From the NCBI RefSeq assembly GCF_000974445.1, contig NZ_BBOJ01000001.1, forward strand, positions 496,001 through 560,000: a stretch of DNA of 64,000 nucleotides, in the 5' to 3' direction. A program made the translations under genes and the position numbers. Source of the stretch: Lentzea aerocolonigenes (lineage in GTDB: Bacteria; Actinomycetota; Actinomycetes; Mycobacteriales; Pseudonocardiaceae). Below are positions 7,699 through 15,302 of the stretch, in pieces (position 1 is the first letter of the stretch; every line of letters starts with the position of its first letter). The notes beneath the pieces are model-generated. The model did no database searches. It was not told where the DNA came from and saw only the letters and a list, made by a program, of their open reading frames with translations.

Positions 7699-8780
7699 CC
7701 GCCGTGCTCAGGCCGACGGCCGAACAGCAGTACGCCGCCGAGCTGGACGCCGTCGCGGCCCAGGACGACCGTCAGCGGCCGCCCAACTGGCGCCTGTCCC
7801 CGCAGGCCGTGGTCACCTACGTGCTGGGCGGGACCCTCAGCGACGGCACCGTGATCACGCCGAAGTACGTCGGTGCGCGACGCCTGGTCGAGGTCGCTGT
7901 CGGCACGCTCGTCACGGACCGCGCGCTGCTGCTCGTGGGTGTCCCCGGCACGGCGAAGTCGTGGCTGTCCGAACACCTCGCGGCGGCGATCAGCGGCGAC
8001 TCGACGCTGGTCGTCCAGGGCACGGCCGGCACGAGCGAGGACCAGGTCCGCTACGGCTGGAACTACGCCCGGCTCATCGCCGAGGGTCCCAGCGAGAACG
8101 CGTTGGTGCCGAGCCCGGTGCTCAAGGGCATGCAGAGCGGTGCCGTGGTCAGGGTCGAAGAGCTGACCCGCATGCCGTCCGAGGTCCAGGACTCGTTCAT
8201 CACGATCCTGAGCGAGAAGTCGCTGCCGGTCCCCGAGCTCAACACGCAGGTCCAGGCCGTGCCCGGCTTCACCGTCATCGCCACGGCCAACGACCGCGAC
8301 CGCGGCGTGAACCAGATGTCGTCGGCGCTCGCGCGGCGCTTCAACACCGTCGTGCTGCCGCCGCCCGCGACCGAGGACGCCGAGGTCGAGATCGTGGTGA
8401 CCAGGGCGCAGCAGCTCGGCAAGGCGCTCCAGCTGCCCGCCGAACCGCCCGCGCTGGACGAGGTGCGCCGGGTCGTGCGGATCTTCCGGGAGCTGCGCAA
8501 CGGTTCCACTGTGGATGGTCGTACCCAGCTCAAGAAGCCGAGCGGCAGCCTGTCCACGGCCGAGGCGATCTCGGTCATCGCGAACGGCATGGCGCTCGCC
8601 GGTCACTTCGGCGACGGCACGCTCGGCGCGGACGAGCTGGCCAGCGGGCTCATCGGGTCCGTCATCAAGGACAGGGTGTCGGACGCGACGGTGTGGCAGG
8701 AGTACGTCGAGACGGTGCTGAAGGAGCGTGCCGAGTGGCGCGACCTCTACCGGGCCTGCCTGGAAGTCAGCGGTGACTGA
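7695..8780 (+). CDS. MoxR-family AAA+ ATPase
   Basis: This is a 361-residue AAA+ protein. The Walker A motif is GVPGTAKS (residues 82-89). The Walker B strand reads VVRVEEL, with Glu in place of the usual Asp before the catalytic Glu. Sensor 1 is ATAND within TVIATANDRDRG. An ALARRFN arginine-finger region follows, then a C-terminal helical lid. MoxR proteins use ATP hydrolysis to remodel or activate partners, usually with a VWA-domain protein. Here the VWA candidate is at the left edge of the window. The start is GTG 7695 in a GTGA overlap with DUF5691, and its end overlaps DUF5682 by 8 nt, so equal synthesis of the subunits is likely. Confidence 0.92.
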   Translation: MTAVLRPTAEQQYAAELDAVAAQDDRQRPPNWRLSPQAVVTYVLGGTLSDGTVITPKYVGARRLVEVAVGTLVTDRALLLVGVPGTAKSWLSEHLAAAISGDSTLVVQGTAGTSEDQVRYGWNYARLIAEGPSENALVPSPVLKGMQSGAVVRVEELTRMPSEVQDSFITILSEKSLPVPELNTQVQAVPGFTVIATANDRDRGVNQMSSALARRFNTVVLPPPATEDAEVEIVVTRAQQLGKALQLPAEPPALDEVRRVVRIFRELRNGSTVDGRTQLKKPSGSLSTAEAISVIANGMALAGHFGDGTLGADELASGLIGSVIKDRVSDATVWQEYVETVLKERAEWRDLYRACLEVSGD

Positions 8781-10899
8781 GCCGGTCCTGCTCGGCATCC
8801 GGCACCACGGCCCCGGCTCGGCCCGGATGGTGAAGCGGGCGCTCGAGCAGACGCGGCCGGCGCTCATCCTGATCGAGGGGCCGCCGGAGGCCGACGCGCT
8901 CCTCGAGCACGTCCACGCCCTCACACCGCCGGTCGCGATCCTTCTGCACGACGAGACGGAACCCGAGAACGCCGCCTTCTGGCCGTTCGCCGAGTTCTCC
9001 CCGGAGTGGCAGGCGCTGCGCTACGCCGACGAGAACGAGGTCCCGGCTCGCTTCTTCGACCTGCCGGCCGCGGCGTCGATCGGTGACGACGGCCCGAGCG
9101 GCAACGTCGACCCCATCGGCCTGCTCGCCGAGGCCGCGGGTTTCGACGATCCCGAACGCTGGTGGGAAGACGTCGTCGAGCACAGCGCGAGCGACCCGAT
9201 CGAGCTCGCGGACGCCGTCGCCGAAGCCATGGTCGCGGTGCGCGCGGAGTTCGAGGCAGAAGTCGGCGAGCGCACGCTCCGCCGAGAAGCGTTCATGCGC
9301 CAGACGATCCGCAAGGCGCGCAAGGAGACCGACGGCCCGATCGCTGTCGTCTGCGGTGCCTGGCACGTCCCGGCACTGCTCGCCAAGCCGACGGTCGCCG
9401 CAGACACCGCACTGCTGAAAGGCCTGCGCCGCCGCAAGATCTCCGGCACGTGGGTCCCGTGGAGCCACGGCCAGCTCGCCGCCGAGTCGGGCTACGGCGC
9501 CGGCGTCGACTCACCCGGCTGGTACGCGCACCTCTGGCAGCACCAGGCCGACGTGGTCCCGCGCTGGTTCGCCAAAGCCGCTGCCGTCCTGCGGGAAGAA
9601 GACCTCCCGGCCTCCACCGCCAGTGCCGTCGAGGCCGTCAGGCTCGCGGAAACCCTTGCCGCGCTGAGAGAACGTCCGTCAGCGGGCCTGAGCGAGGTGA
9701 ACGAGGCGGCGCTGGCCGTGCTCTGCGGCGGCGACGAGATCCCGCTGCAACTGGTGCACCGCAAGCTGGTCGTGGGCGAACGTCTCGGCGAGGTGGGTGA
9801 GGCCGTTCCGCGTTCACCGCTGGCCGCGGATCTCCAACGCCTGCAACGCAGACTGCGCCTCCCCGCGGACGTCCAGCCCAAGCAGCTCAAGCTGGACCTC
9901 CGCAAGGACACCGACCGCGAACGCTCGAAACTCCTGCGACGGTTGGAAGTTCTCGGCGTGCCGTGGGGCAAGCCGGACCGTTCCAACTCCCTCGGCACCT
10001 TCGCCGAGGTCTGGCAGCTGCGCTGGGACCCGATCTTCGCGGTGTCCGTGGCGGTCGCGGCCCGCCACGGCACCACCGTCCACACCGCAGCCGAGAACGT
10101 CCTCACCCAGGCGGCGAAGGACGCCACCAGGGTGGCCGACGCCGCCTCGATCCTGACGAGGTCCGTGGGCTGCGAACTCCCCGCGGCCGTCGTCGAGGCG
10201 CGCAACGCCCTCGACCGGTGCGCGGCCATGGCCACGGACGCCCTCGAACTGCTCGCCGCACTGCCGGACCTGGCCAGAACGGTCCGCTACGGCTCGGTCC
10301 GCGGCACCGACCCGGAACTCCTGCGCGTGGCCCTGCACGGCCTGCTCACGCGCGGCGCGGTGGGCCTGCCGCTCGCCTGCCGCAACGTCGACGACGAGAC
10401 CGCGGAGAACGCGCTCGCCGTCATCGACGGCGCCCACGAGGCCACCCGCCTCGCGGCCGACGATGAGCACCAGAAGACCTGGTGGCGAGCCCTGCACGCG
10501 CTGGTGAAGGCGGAGGCTCACGGTCTCCCGACCGGCAGGGCGACCCGCCTGCTCTGGGAAGCGGGCGAGCTGACGAGTGACGACGTGGCCGCCCGCCTGC
10601 ACCGCAGCGTCGCCACGGCCTTCGTGGCGGGCTTCCTGCGAGGCTCGGCGACCCTGCTGGCCGCCGATCCACGCCTCTTCGGACTGATCGACGAGTGGCT
10701 GAGCGGCTTGCGCGGCGACGCGTTCGACGACGCCCTGCCGCTGCTGCGCCGCGCCATCACCGACTTCACGCCGGCCGAGCGGCGCCTGCTCGGCGAACGC
10801 GTCGTCGCAGGCGAGACCGCGCAACCGGCCTCCGGCGACGACTGGGACCTGGAGATCGCGGAACGTCTCGCGACTCACGTCCGGAGCCTCCTGGCCTGA
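8773..10899 (+). CDS. DUF5682 family protein, probable TraB/TIKI-like catalytic domain at the N-terminus
   Basis: This is a 708-residue protein starting at GTG 8773, which overlaps the MoxR gene by 8 nt. The N-terminal ~200 residues hold LLGIRHHGPGSA (His11, His12), LILIEGPPEAD (Glu35), the helix RREAFMRQTIRKA and the strand-turn VVCGAWHVPAL (His198). This order (GxxH, hydrophobic strand ending in E-G/R, R-x-x-x-M helix, G-x-x-H) resembles the TraB/TIKI/ChaN-like fold of putative metal-dependent hydrolases; that reading is mine. The remaining 500 residues are helical with no recognised motif. It is probably the effector or enzymatic member of the MoxR-VWA cluster. Confidence 0.85.
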   Translation: MTEPVLLGIRHHGPGSARMVKRALEQTRPALILIEGPPEADALLEHVHALTPPVAILLHDETEPENAAFWPFAEFSPEWQALRYADENEVPARFFDLPAAASIGDDGPSGNVDPIGLLAEAAGFDDPERWWEDVVEHSASDPIELADAVAEAMVAVRAEFEAEVGERTLRREAFMRQTIRKARKETDGPIAVVCGAWHVPALLAKPTVAADTALLKGLRRRKISGTWVPWSHGQLAAESGYGAGVDSPGWYAHLWQHQADVVPRWFAKAAAVLREEDLPASTASAVEAVRLAETLAALRERPSAGLSEVNEAALAVLCGGDEIPLQLVHRKLVVGERLGEVGEAVPRSPLAADLQRLQRRLRLPADVQPKQLKLDLRKDTDRERSKLLRRLEVLGVPWGKPDRSNSLGTFAEVWQLRWDPIFAVSVAVAARHGTTVHTAAENVLTQAAKDATRVADAASILTRSVGCELPAAVVEARNALDRCAAMATDALELLAALPDLARTVRYGSVRGTDPELLRVALHGLLTRGAVGLPLACRNVDDETAENALAVIDGAHEATRLAADDEHQKTWWRALHALVKAEAHGLPTGRATRLLWEAGELTSDDVAARLHRSVATAFVAGFLRGSATLLAADPRLFGLIDEWLSGLRGDAFDDALPLLRRAITDFTPAERRLLGERVVAGETAQPASGDDWDLEIAERLATHVRSLLA

Positions 10900-10934
10900 G
10901 TTTGGCGAACGGCGAAACCGTCGATCCCAGAGCC

Positions 10935-11072
10935 GTGACCGCACCGGACGAAGAGCGCCTCGACCGTTCCCAGGAACTCATCGACGAGGCCAAGAAGATC
11001 GCCCACGACCTCCGCGAGGAGGCCCCGGACACCGGGAGCGAGCCTCCGGAAGAAGGCTCACCCGCGAACTAG
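10935..11072 (+). CDS. small acidic protein, 45 aa
   Basis: A short frame starts at GTG 10935, 35 bases after the DUF5682 stop. It encodes a charged helix (EERLDRSQELIDEAKKIAHD) and a disordered acidic tail rich in Glu, Pro and Gly. It has no membrane segment. Extension to a TTG near 10902 is possible. It would be the last gene of the SWIM-MoxR operon. Function unknown; it could be a small regulatory or connector peptide. Confidence 0.5.
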   Translation: MTAPDEERLDRSQELIDEAKKIAHDLREEAPDTGSEPPEEGSPAN

Positions 11073-11076
11073 CCGG

Positions 11077-11427
11077 CTAGAGCGACCAGGGCGGCGTGAC
11101 CGTCGTCCCGTCCTCCAGCGTGCCGATGATCCCGACCGAGGTCGCGACGAGCACCCGCGCGGGGCCGCCGGTCAGCGACAGCGGGGTGTTCGGCGGCACC
11201 ACGATCGCGTCGCCCGCCTTCGCCGTCTGGCCCTGGATCGTCACCGACCCGGACAGCACGTAGAAGACCTCCTCCTTCGAGGCGGTGTGCGTCTTCCCGT
11301 CGCCGCCTTCCGGCACGTCGACGGTCCACAGCGCGATCTCGGTGCTGCCGCGCGACGGCACGGCGAACGGCCTGAACTCGAACCCGCCGAACTCGAACGG
11401 CTCGACGGAATCCCCAGTAACCAGCAA
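11077..11427 (-). CDS. small cupin-domain protein
   Basis: This single-domain cupin has about 116 residues. It carries the two cupin motifs in loose form (THTASKEEVFYVLSGSVTI and GDAIVVPPNTPLSL). The metal-binding His/Glu set is incomplete, so catalysis is uncertain. A TTG at 11427 is chosen because GGAGG lies five bases upstream; the longer frame to a TTG at 11448 would start inside a regulator binding site. It is transcribed away from the marR gene across two matching palindromes, so it is probably the target of that regulator. Possible roles are ligand sensing or detoxification; the substrate is unknown. Confidence 0.83.
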   Translation of the reverse strand: MLVTGDSVEPFEFGGFEFRPFAVPSRGSTEIALWTVDVPEGGDGKTHTASKEEVFYVLSGSVTIQGQTAKAGDAIVVPPNTPLSLTGGPARVLVATSVGIIGTLEDGTTVTPPWSL

Positions 11428-11441
11428 GGCAACCTCCAAAG

Positions 11442-11460
11442 TAGTCAACTCGGTTGTCTA
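11442..11460. promoter_or_regulatory. MarR operator site 1
   Basis: A 19-bp palindrome with arms TAGTCAAC and GTTGTCTA around TCG; one position of eight breaks the symmetry. It lies at the start of the cupin transcript region and shares its right arm with site 2. Sites of this form are typical for MarR dimers. Confidence 0.75.
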
Positions 11461-11471
11461 ACCTTAGAATA

Positions 11472-11490
11472 AGGTCAACCTGGTTGTCTA
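11472..11490. promoter_or_regulatory. MarR operator site 2
   Basis: A 19-bp imperfect palindrome with arms AGGTCAAC and GTTGTCTA around CTG, centred 30 bp from site 1 (about three helical turns, same DNA face). It ends just before the AGGAGG of marR, so binding here would block the regulator's own expression. Confidence 0.75.
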
Positions 11491-11503
11491 GTAGGAGGTG
11501 CGA

Positions 11504-11953
11504 ATGGAACCGGTGCCGATGCTCCTGGCGATGACGTACCGCGCCATGGGCGACCAGTTCCACGACCGCCTCAGGCAGATCGGCCTGGAACCGCTCAGGC
11601 CCGCTCACGGCTACGTCTTCCGGTTTCTCAAGGCGAAACGCGCGACGACCGTCGACATCGGACAGCACCTCGGCGTCACCAAGCAGGCGGCGGCGAAGAT
11701 CGTCAACGAGCTCGACGAGTGGGGTTACGTCCTGCGCGAACCGCACCCGACGGACAAGCGTGCCCAGTACGTCACGCTGACGACGAAGGGCCGCGACTAC
11801 CTGAAGTTCGCGGACAACCTGTGGTCCGACCTCGAAGCCGAGATGGCCGAGGCGATCGGGCAGGACACGCTCGACACCATCAGGACCGGCCTCGCCGCGT
11901 ACCTGCAGCACGTGCACGGCGAGGACCAGCCTGGTCTGCGTCCGGTCTGGTGA
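11504..11953 (+). CDS. MarR family transcriptional regulator
   Basis: This 149-residue winged-helix regulator starts at the ATG at 11504, with AGGAGG five bases upstream. The HTH lies at about residues 45-80 (TTVDIGQHLGVTKQAAAKIVNEL), followed by the wing VLREPHPTDKRAQYVTLT, the usual MarR D-x-R motif region. Terminal helices for dimerisation are present. Two palindromes in the 76-bp gap to the divergent cupin gene suggest autorepression and repression of the cupin, relieved by a small ligand. The ligand is not evident. Confidence 0.92.
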   Translation: MEPVPMLLAMTYRAMGDQFHDRLRQIGLEPLRPAHGYVFRFLKAKRATTVDIGQHLGVTKQAAAKIVNELDEWGYVLREPHPTDKRAQYVTLTTKGRDYLKFADNLWSDLEAEMAEAIGQDTLDTIRTGLAAYLQHVHGEDQPGLRPVW

Positions 11954-11956
11954 CCG

Positions 11957-12547
11957 TCAGAACGCCTGCCACAACGCGACCAGCGAGAACCCCGCGAAGA
12001 CCACGCCGGCCACGCGCTGGATCCAGTGCGTCGGCAACCGTCCGGCGAGCTTCCGCCCGACCAGCACCGCCAGCCCGGCGACGGCGACCAGCGCCAGCCA
12101 GGCGCCGAGCCCGACCATCAACGGCGTCCCGTACCGGGCGGTGATCCCGGCGGTCGCGAGCTGCGAGGCGTCACCCCACTCGGCCGCGAACAGCACGCCG
12201 AACGACGTCAGCGCGGCCCGCCAGAACGGCACGTCAGCATGCGTGCCGGCCTCGTCAGTGGAGTCCTCGTCACGCGAGAAACCCTCCTTGAGCAGGAAGA
12301 ACGCGCCCACGGCGAACAGCAGTGCGACCACGATGGACACCACGCGGTCCGGCAGCAACGTGAGCGCCGACCCGAACGCGGTGGCCACCACGCTCTGCGC
12401 GGCGAAGGCCGCGACGACGCCGGTGAACACCGGCCAGGCGCGGTAGCGCGTGGTCAGCACCAGGGTCGCGACCATGGTCTTGTCGGGCAGCTCGACGAGG
12501 AACACCACCGCGAACGCGGTGATGAACGCGAGCAATGAGGTGGCCAA
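11957..12547 (-). CDS. GDT1/TMEM165 (UPF0016) family cation exporter, probably Mn2+
   Basis: This integral membrane protein has 196 residues and six predicted helices. It has the two family signature motifs: VELPDKTMVATLVL in helix 1 and AAEWGDASQLATAG after the central loop (E-x-G/P-D-x-T/S). Family members exchange Mn2+ or Ca2+ for protons. The TTG at 12547 is chosen because GGAGG lies five bases upstream and it leads directly into helix 1; a GTG at 12559 is an alternative. A yybP-ykoY manganese riboswitch precedes it, so expression should rise with Mn2+, fitting a role in removing excess manganese. Confidence 0.88.
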   Translation of the reverse strand: MATSLLAFITAFAVVFLVELPDKTMVATLVLTTRYRAWPVFTGVVAAFAAQSVVATAFGSALTLLPDRVVSIVVALLFAVGAFFLLKEGFSRDEDSTDEAGTHADVPFWRAALTSFGVLFAAEWGDASQLATAGITARYGTPLMVGLGAWLALVAVAGLAVLVGRKLAGRLPTHWIQRVAGVVFAGFSLVALWQAF

Positions 12548-12597
12548 GAGGTCCTCCACGTCCGAATCCGAGCCCGGACGGAGGCGCAACAGACCCC

Positions 12598-12623
12598 GAC
12601 CGGGCATGCTGCAAAGCCCGGCC
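12598..12623 (-). promoter_or_regulatory. expression-platform hairpin of the Mn2+ riboswitch
   Basis: On the - strand, arms GGCCGGGC and GCCCGGTC (one G-U pair) enclose a 10-nt loop, directly after the aptamer and about 50 nt before the start codon. There is no U tract, so it may act by an alternative fold or Rho rather than as a classical terminator. Confidence 0.55.
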
Positions 12624-12738
12624 GGAGGTCTCGTTCGCCCGTACAAGACGGGTGTGGCACCGGATCCGCTCGAAGGCGGATCAGTATGTCGATCACCACG
12701 CCACCGGCCAAGAACTCCGGTGGGAACTACTCCCCTCT
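12624..12738 (-). promoter_or_regulatory. yybP-ykoY (manganese) riboswitch aptamer
   Basis: Read on the - strand, the 5' end is AGAGGGGAGUAG and the 3' end GGGCGAACGAGACCUC. These are the two conserved parts that pair to close P1 and form the metal site. Between them lies GAUCGACAUACUG, the conserved loop. Three helices are visible: CCACCGG with CCGGTGG, GATCCGCC with GCGGATC, and CCCGT with ACGGG. This matches the yybP-ykoY class, which senses Mn2+ and often controls UPF0016 genes. Here it lies about 75 nt upstream of one. Confidence 0.87.
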
Positions 12739-12865
12739 GGCGCGTCCATGCTAGCCGACGCTTGTCACCTGTCCGGGGTGACTTCGCGCACGGGACCTTG
12801 GTCCCGAGCTGGGACGGGACCGTCGTACCTGATAGTGGCCATGATCGGGACTTAGTCTCAGTGAC

Positions 12866-14320
12866 GTGGACGTACTCGAACTCGCGCGGTGGCAGTTCGG
12901 CATCACCACCGTCTATCACTTCCTGATGGTGCCGCTGACGATCGGCCTGTCGCTGCTCGTCGCAGCGATGCAGACCGCGTGGGTGCGCACGGGCAACGAG
13001 CGCTACTACAAGATGACGAAGTTCTGGGGGAAGCTCCTCCTGATCAACTTCGCCATGGGTGTCGTGACGGGCATCGTGCAGGAGTTCCAGTTCGGCATGG
13101 CCTGGAGCGCCTACTCGCGGTTCGTCGGTGACGTGTTCGGTGCCCCGCTCGCGATGGAGGGCCTCGTCGCCTTCTTCGTCGAGTCGACCTTCCTGGGCCT
13201 GTGGATCTTCGGCTGGGACAAGCTGCCGAAGAAGGTCCACCTCGCGTGCGCCTGGGCCTTCTCGCTCGCGACGATGGCCAGCGCGTACTTCATCCTCGCC
13301 GCCAACTCGTGGATGCAGCACCCGGTCGGCATCGTCCTGGAGGACGGCCGCCCGCGCCTCACCTCGATCTGGGCGGTGCTGACCAACAACACGACGCTCG
13401 CGGCCTTCCCGCACACGATCGCCGGTGCGTTCGCCGTCGCCGCCACGTTCCTCGTGGGCATCGGCGCCTGGCACCTGTGGAAGAAGTCGGACGAGACCGG
13501 GGTCTGGCGCAGCTCGCTCAAGCTCGGCACCTGGGTCGGCGTCGTGGCGTTCGCGGTGCTCGCGATCAGCGGTGACGTGCAGGGCAAGCTGATGTTCCAG
13601 CAGCAGCCGATGAAGATGGCCGCCGCGGAGGCCCTGTGCCACACCGAGGAGCCCGCCGCGTTCTCGATCTTCGCGATCGGTGACGTCACCAGGCCGGACT
13701 GCGAGAACGTCAAGAGCATCACGGTGCCCGCGCTGCTGAGCTTCCTCGCGAACAACGACTTCACCAGCGAGGTCAAGGGCATCCAGGACCTCGTCCCGAT
13801 GTACCAGGAGAAGTACGGCACGAACTACCCGGTCGACGAACGGCTCGGCGAGCTGAGCGGCAAGCCGATCGACTACGTGCCCGCGCTTCCCGTGACGTAC
13901 TGGGGCTTCCGCCTGATGATCGGGTTCGGCGCGATCTCGGTGGGGCTGGGTCTCGTGATGCTCTGGCTCACCCGCGGCGGCCGCGTTCCGCAGGGCAGGT
14001 GGTTCCCGATCACCGCGCTCGCCGGTATCGCGACTCCGTTCCTCGCCAACAGCTTCGGCTGGATCTTCACCGAGATGGGGCGGCAGCCGTTCGTGGTCGT
14101 GCCGAACCCGTCCGGAGTGGACGGTGTCTGGATGTTCACCGCGCAGGCGGTCTCGAACAGCACACCGGGCGAGATCCTCACCTCGCTGATCGCGCTGACG
14201 CTGACCTACGGAGCGCTGGCCTGCGTCGAGGTCTACCTGATCCGCAAGTACGTCCGCGGTGGTGTCGCCGGGGTCATCCCCGCGAAAACCGACGACGGCG
14301 CGCTGGCGTTCGCGTACTAG
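12866..14320 (+). CDS. cydA: cytochrome bd ubiquinol/menaquinol oxidase subunit I
   Basis: This 484-residue membrane subunit binds hemes b558, b595 and d and oxidises quinol. His ligands lie in the first helices (ARWQFGITTVYHFLMVPLTIG) and in ANSWMQHPVG. GRQPFVVVP and the conserved WIFTEMG lie in the C-terminal half. The Q-loop is of the short type. The GTG at 12866 starts MDVLELARWQFG. It is followed by cydB after 10 bases and then the cydDC fusion, a complete bd-oxidase operon that would support respiration at low oxygen. Confidence 0.96.
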   Translation: MDVLELARWQFGITTVYHFLMVPLTIGLSLLVAAMQTAWVRTGNERYYKMTKFWGKLLLINFAMGVVTGIVQEFQFGMAWSAYSRFVGDVFGAPLAMEGLVAFFVESTFLGLWIFGWDKLPKKVHLACAWAFSLATMASAYFILAANSWMQHPVGIVLEDGRPRLTSIWAVLTNNTTLAAFPHTIAGAFAVAATFLVGIGAWHLWKKSDETGVWRSSLKLGTWVGVVAFAVLAISGDVQGKLMFQQQPMKMAAAEALCHTEEPAAFSIFAIGDVTRPDCENVKSITVPALLSFLANNDFTSEVKGIQDLVPMYQEKYGTNYPVDERLGELSGKPIDYVPALPVTYWGFRLMIGFGAISVGLGLVMLWLTRGGRVPQGRWFPITALAGIATPFLANSFGWIFTEMGRQPFVVVPNPSGVDGVWMFTAQAVSNSTPGEILTSLIALTLTYGALACVEVYLIRKYVRGGVAGVIPAKTDDGALAFAY

Positions 14321-14330
14321 GGGAGAAGCT

Positions 14331-15302
14331 GTGGAAACGCTCTGGTTCTGCGTGATCGCCCTGCTGTGGCTGGGCTACCTGTTCCTCGAAGGCTTCGACT
14401 TCGGTGTCGGCATGTTGCTGCCCTTCCTCGGGCGCGACAACACCGAACGCCGGGTCATGATCAACACCATTGGCCCCGTGTGGGACGGCAACGAGGTGTG
14501 GCTCCTCGTCGCGGGCGGTGCCACGTTCGCGGCGTTCCCCGGCTGGTATGCGGCGCTCTTCAGCGCCGCGTACCTGCCGCTGACCCTGTTCCTGCTGGCG
14601 CTGATCGGCCGCGGTGTCGCGTTCGAGTACCGCGGCAAGGTCGACTCGGACCGCTGGCGCAAGGTCTGGGACACCGTGATCTTCGTCGGTTCGTGGGTCG
14701 CGGCGCTCGGGGTCGGCCTGGTCATCGCGACCACCGTGCTCGGCCTGCCGATCGACGCCAACGGTGACCGGGTCGGCTCACCGTTCGCGGCGATCACCTG
14801 GCAGGCAGTGCTCGGCGGGCTCGCGATCGCCGGGTACGCGCTGGTGCACGGCGCGATCTTCGTGGCGCTCAAGACCGAGGGCGAGATCCGCGAGCGGGCC
14901 CGCCGGATGGCGTTGACGATGGCACCGGTCGCGTTGTTGCCGCTCGTGGCGCTGCTGCTCTACGTCGCCGGGGTGTGGGCGCTGCCGGTGCTCCTGTTCG
15001 CCGGACTCGCGTTGTGGCGGCTGTGGGCCGGCCGCGAAGGACAGTCGTTCGCGTTGATGGGACTCGCGGTGACGGCAACCGTCGTGGTGCTGTTCGCCTC
15101 GCTTTACCCGAACGTCCTGCCGTCCACGTTGGACCCGGCGTACTCGCTCACCGTCGCCGGCGCGGCGTCGAGCCCGTACACGCTGACCGTCATGACGTGG
15201 GTGGCGGCGTTCGGCACGCCGGCCGTGCTGGTCTACCAGGGCTGGACCTACTGGGTGTTCCGCAAGCGCATCGGCGTCCAGCACATCCCGGCAGCCCACT
15301 GA
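14331..15302 (+). CDS. cydB: cytochrome bd oxidase subunit II
   Basis: This 323-residue membrane protein starts at GTG 14331, with GGGGAG just upstream. The N-terminus has ALLWLGYLFLEGFDFGVGML, the CydB signature, then NEVWLLVAGGATFAAFPGWY. About eight to nine helices are expected. It pairs with CydA and takes no heme itself. Its TGA overlaps the cydDC ATG by one base (TGATG), so the assembly transporter is coupled to the oxidase. Confidence 0.96.
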   Translation: METLWFCVIALLWLGYLFLEGFDFGVGMLLPFLGRDNTERRVMINTIGPVWDGNEVWLLVAGGATFAAFPGWYAALFSAAYLPLTLFLLALIGRGVAFEYRGKVDSDRWRKVWDTVIFVGSWVAALGVGLVIATTVLGLPIDANGDRVGSPFAAITWQAVLGGLAIAGYALVHGAIFVALKTEGEIRERARRMALTMAPVALLPLVALLLYVAGVWALPVLLFAGLALWRLWAGREGQSFALMGLAVTATVVVLFASLYPNVLPSTLDPAYSLTVAGAASSPYTLTVMTWVAAFGTPAVLVYQGWTYWVFRKRIGVQHIPAAH

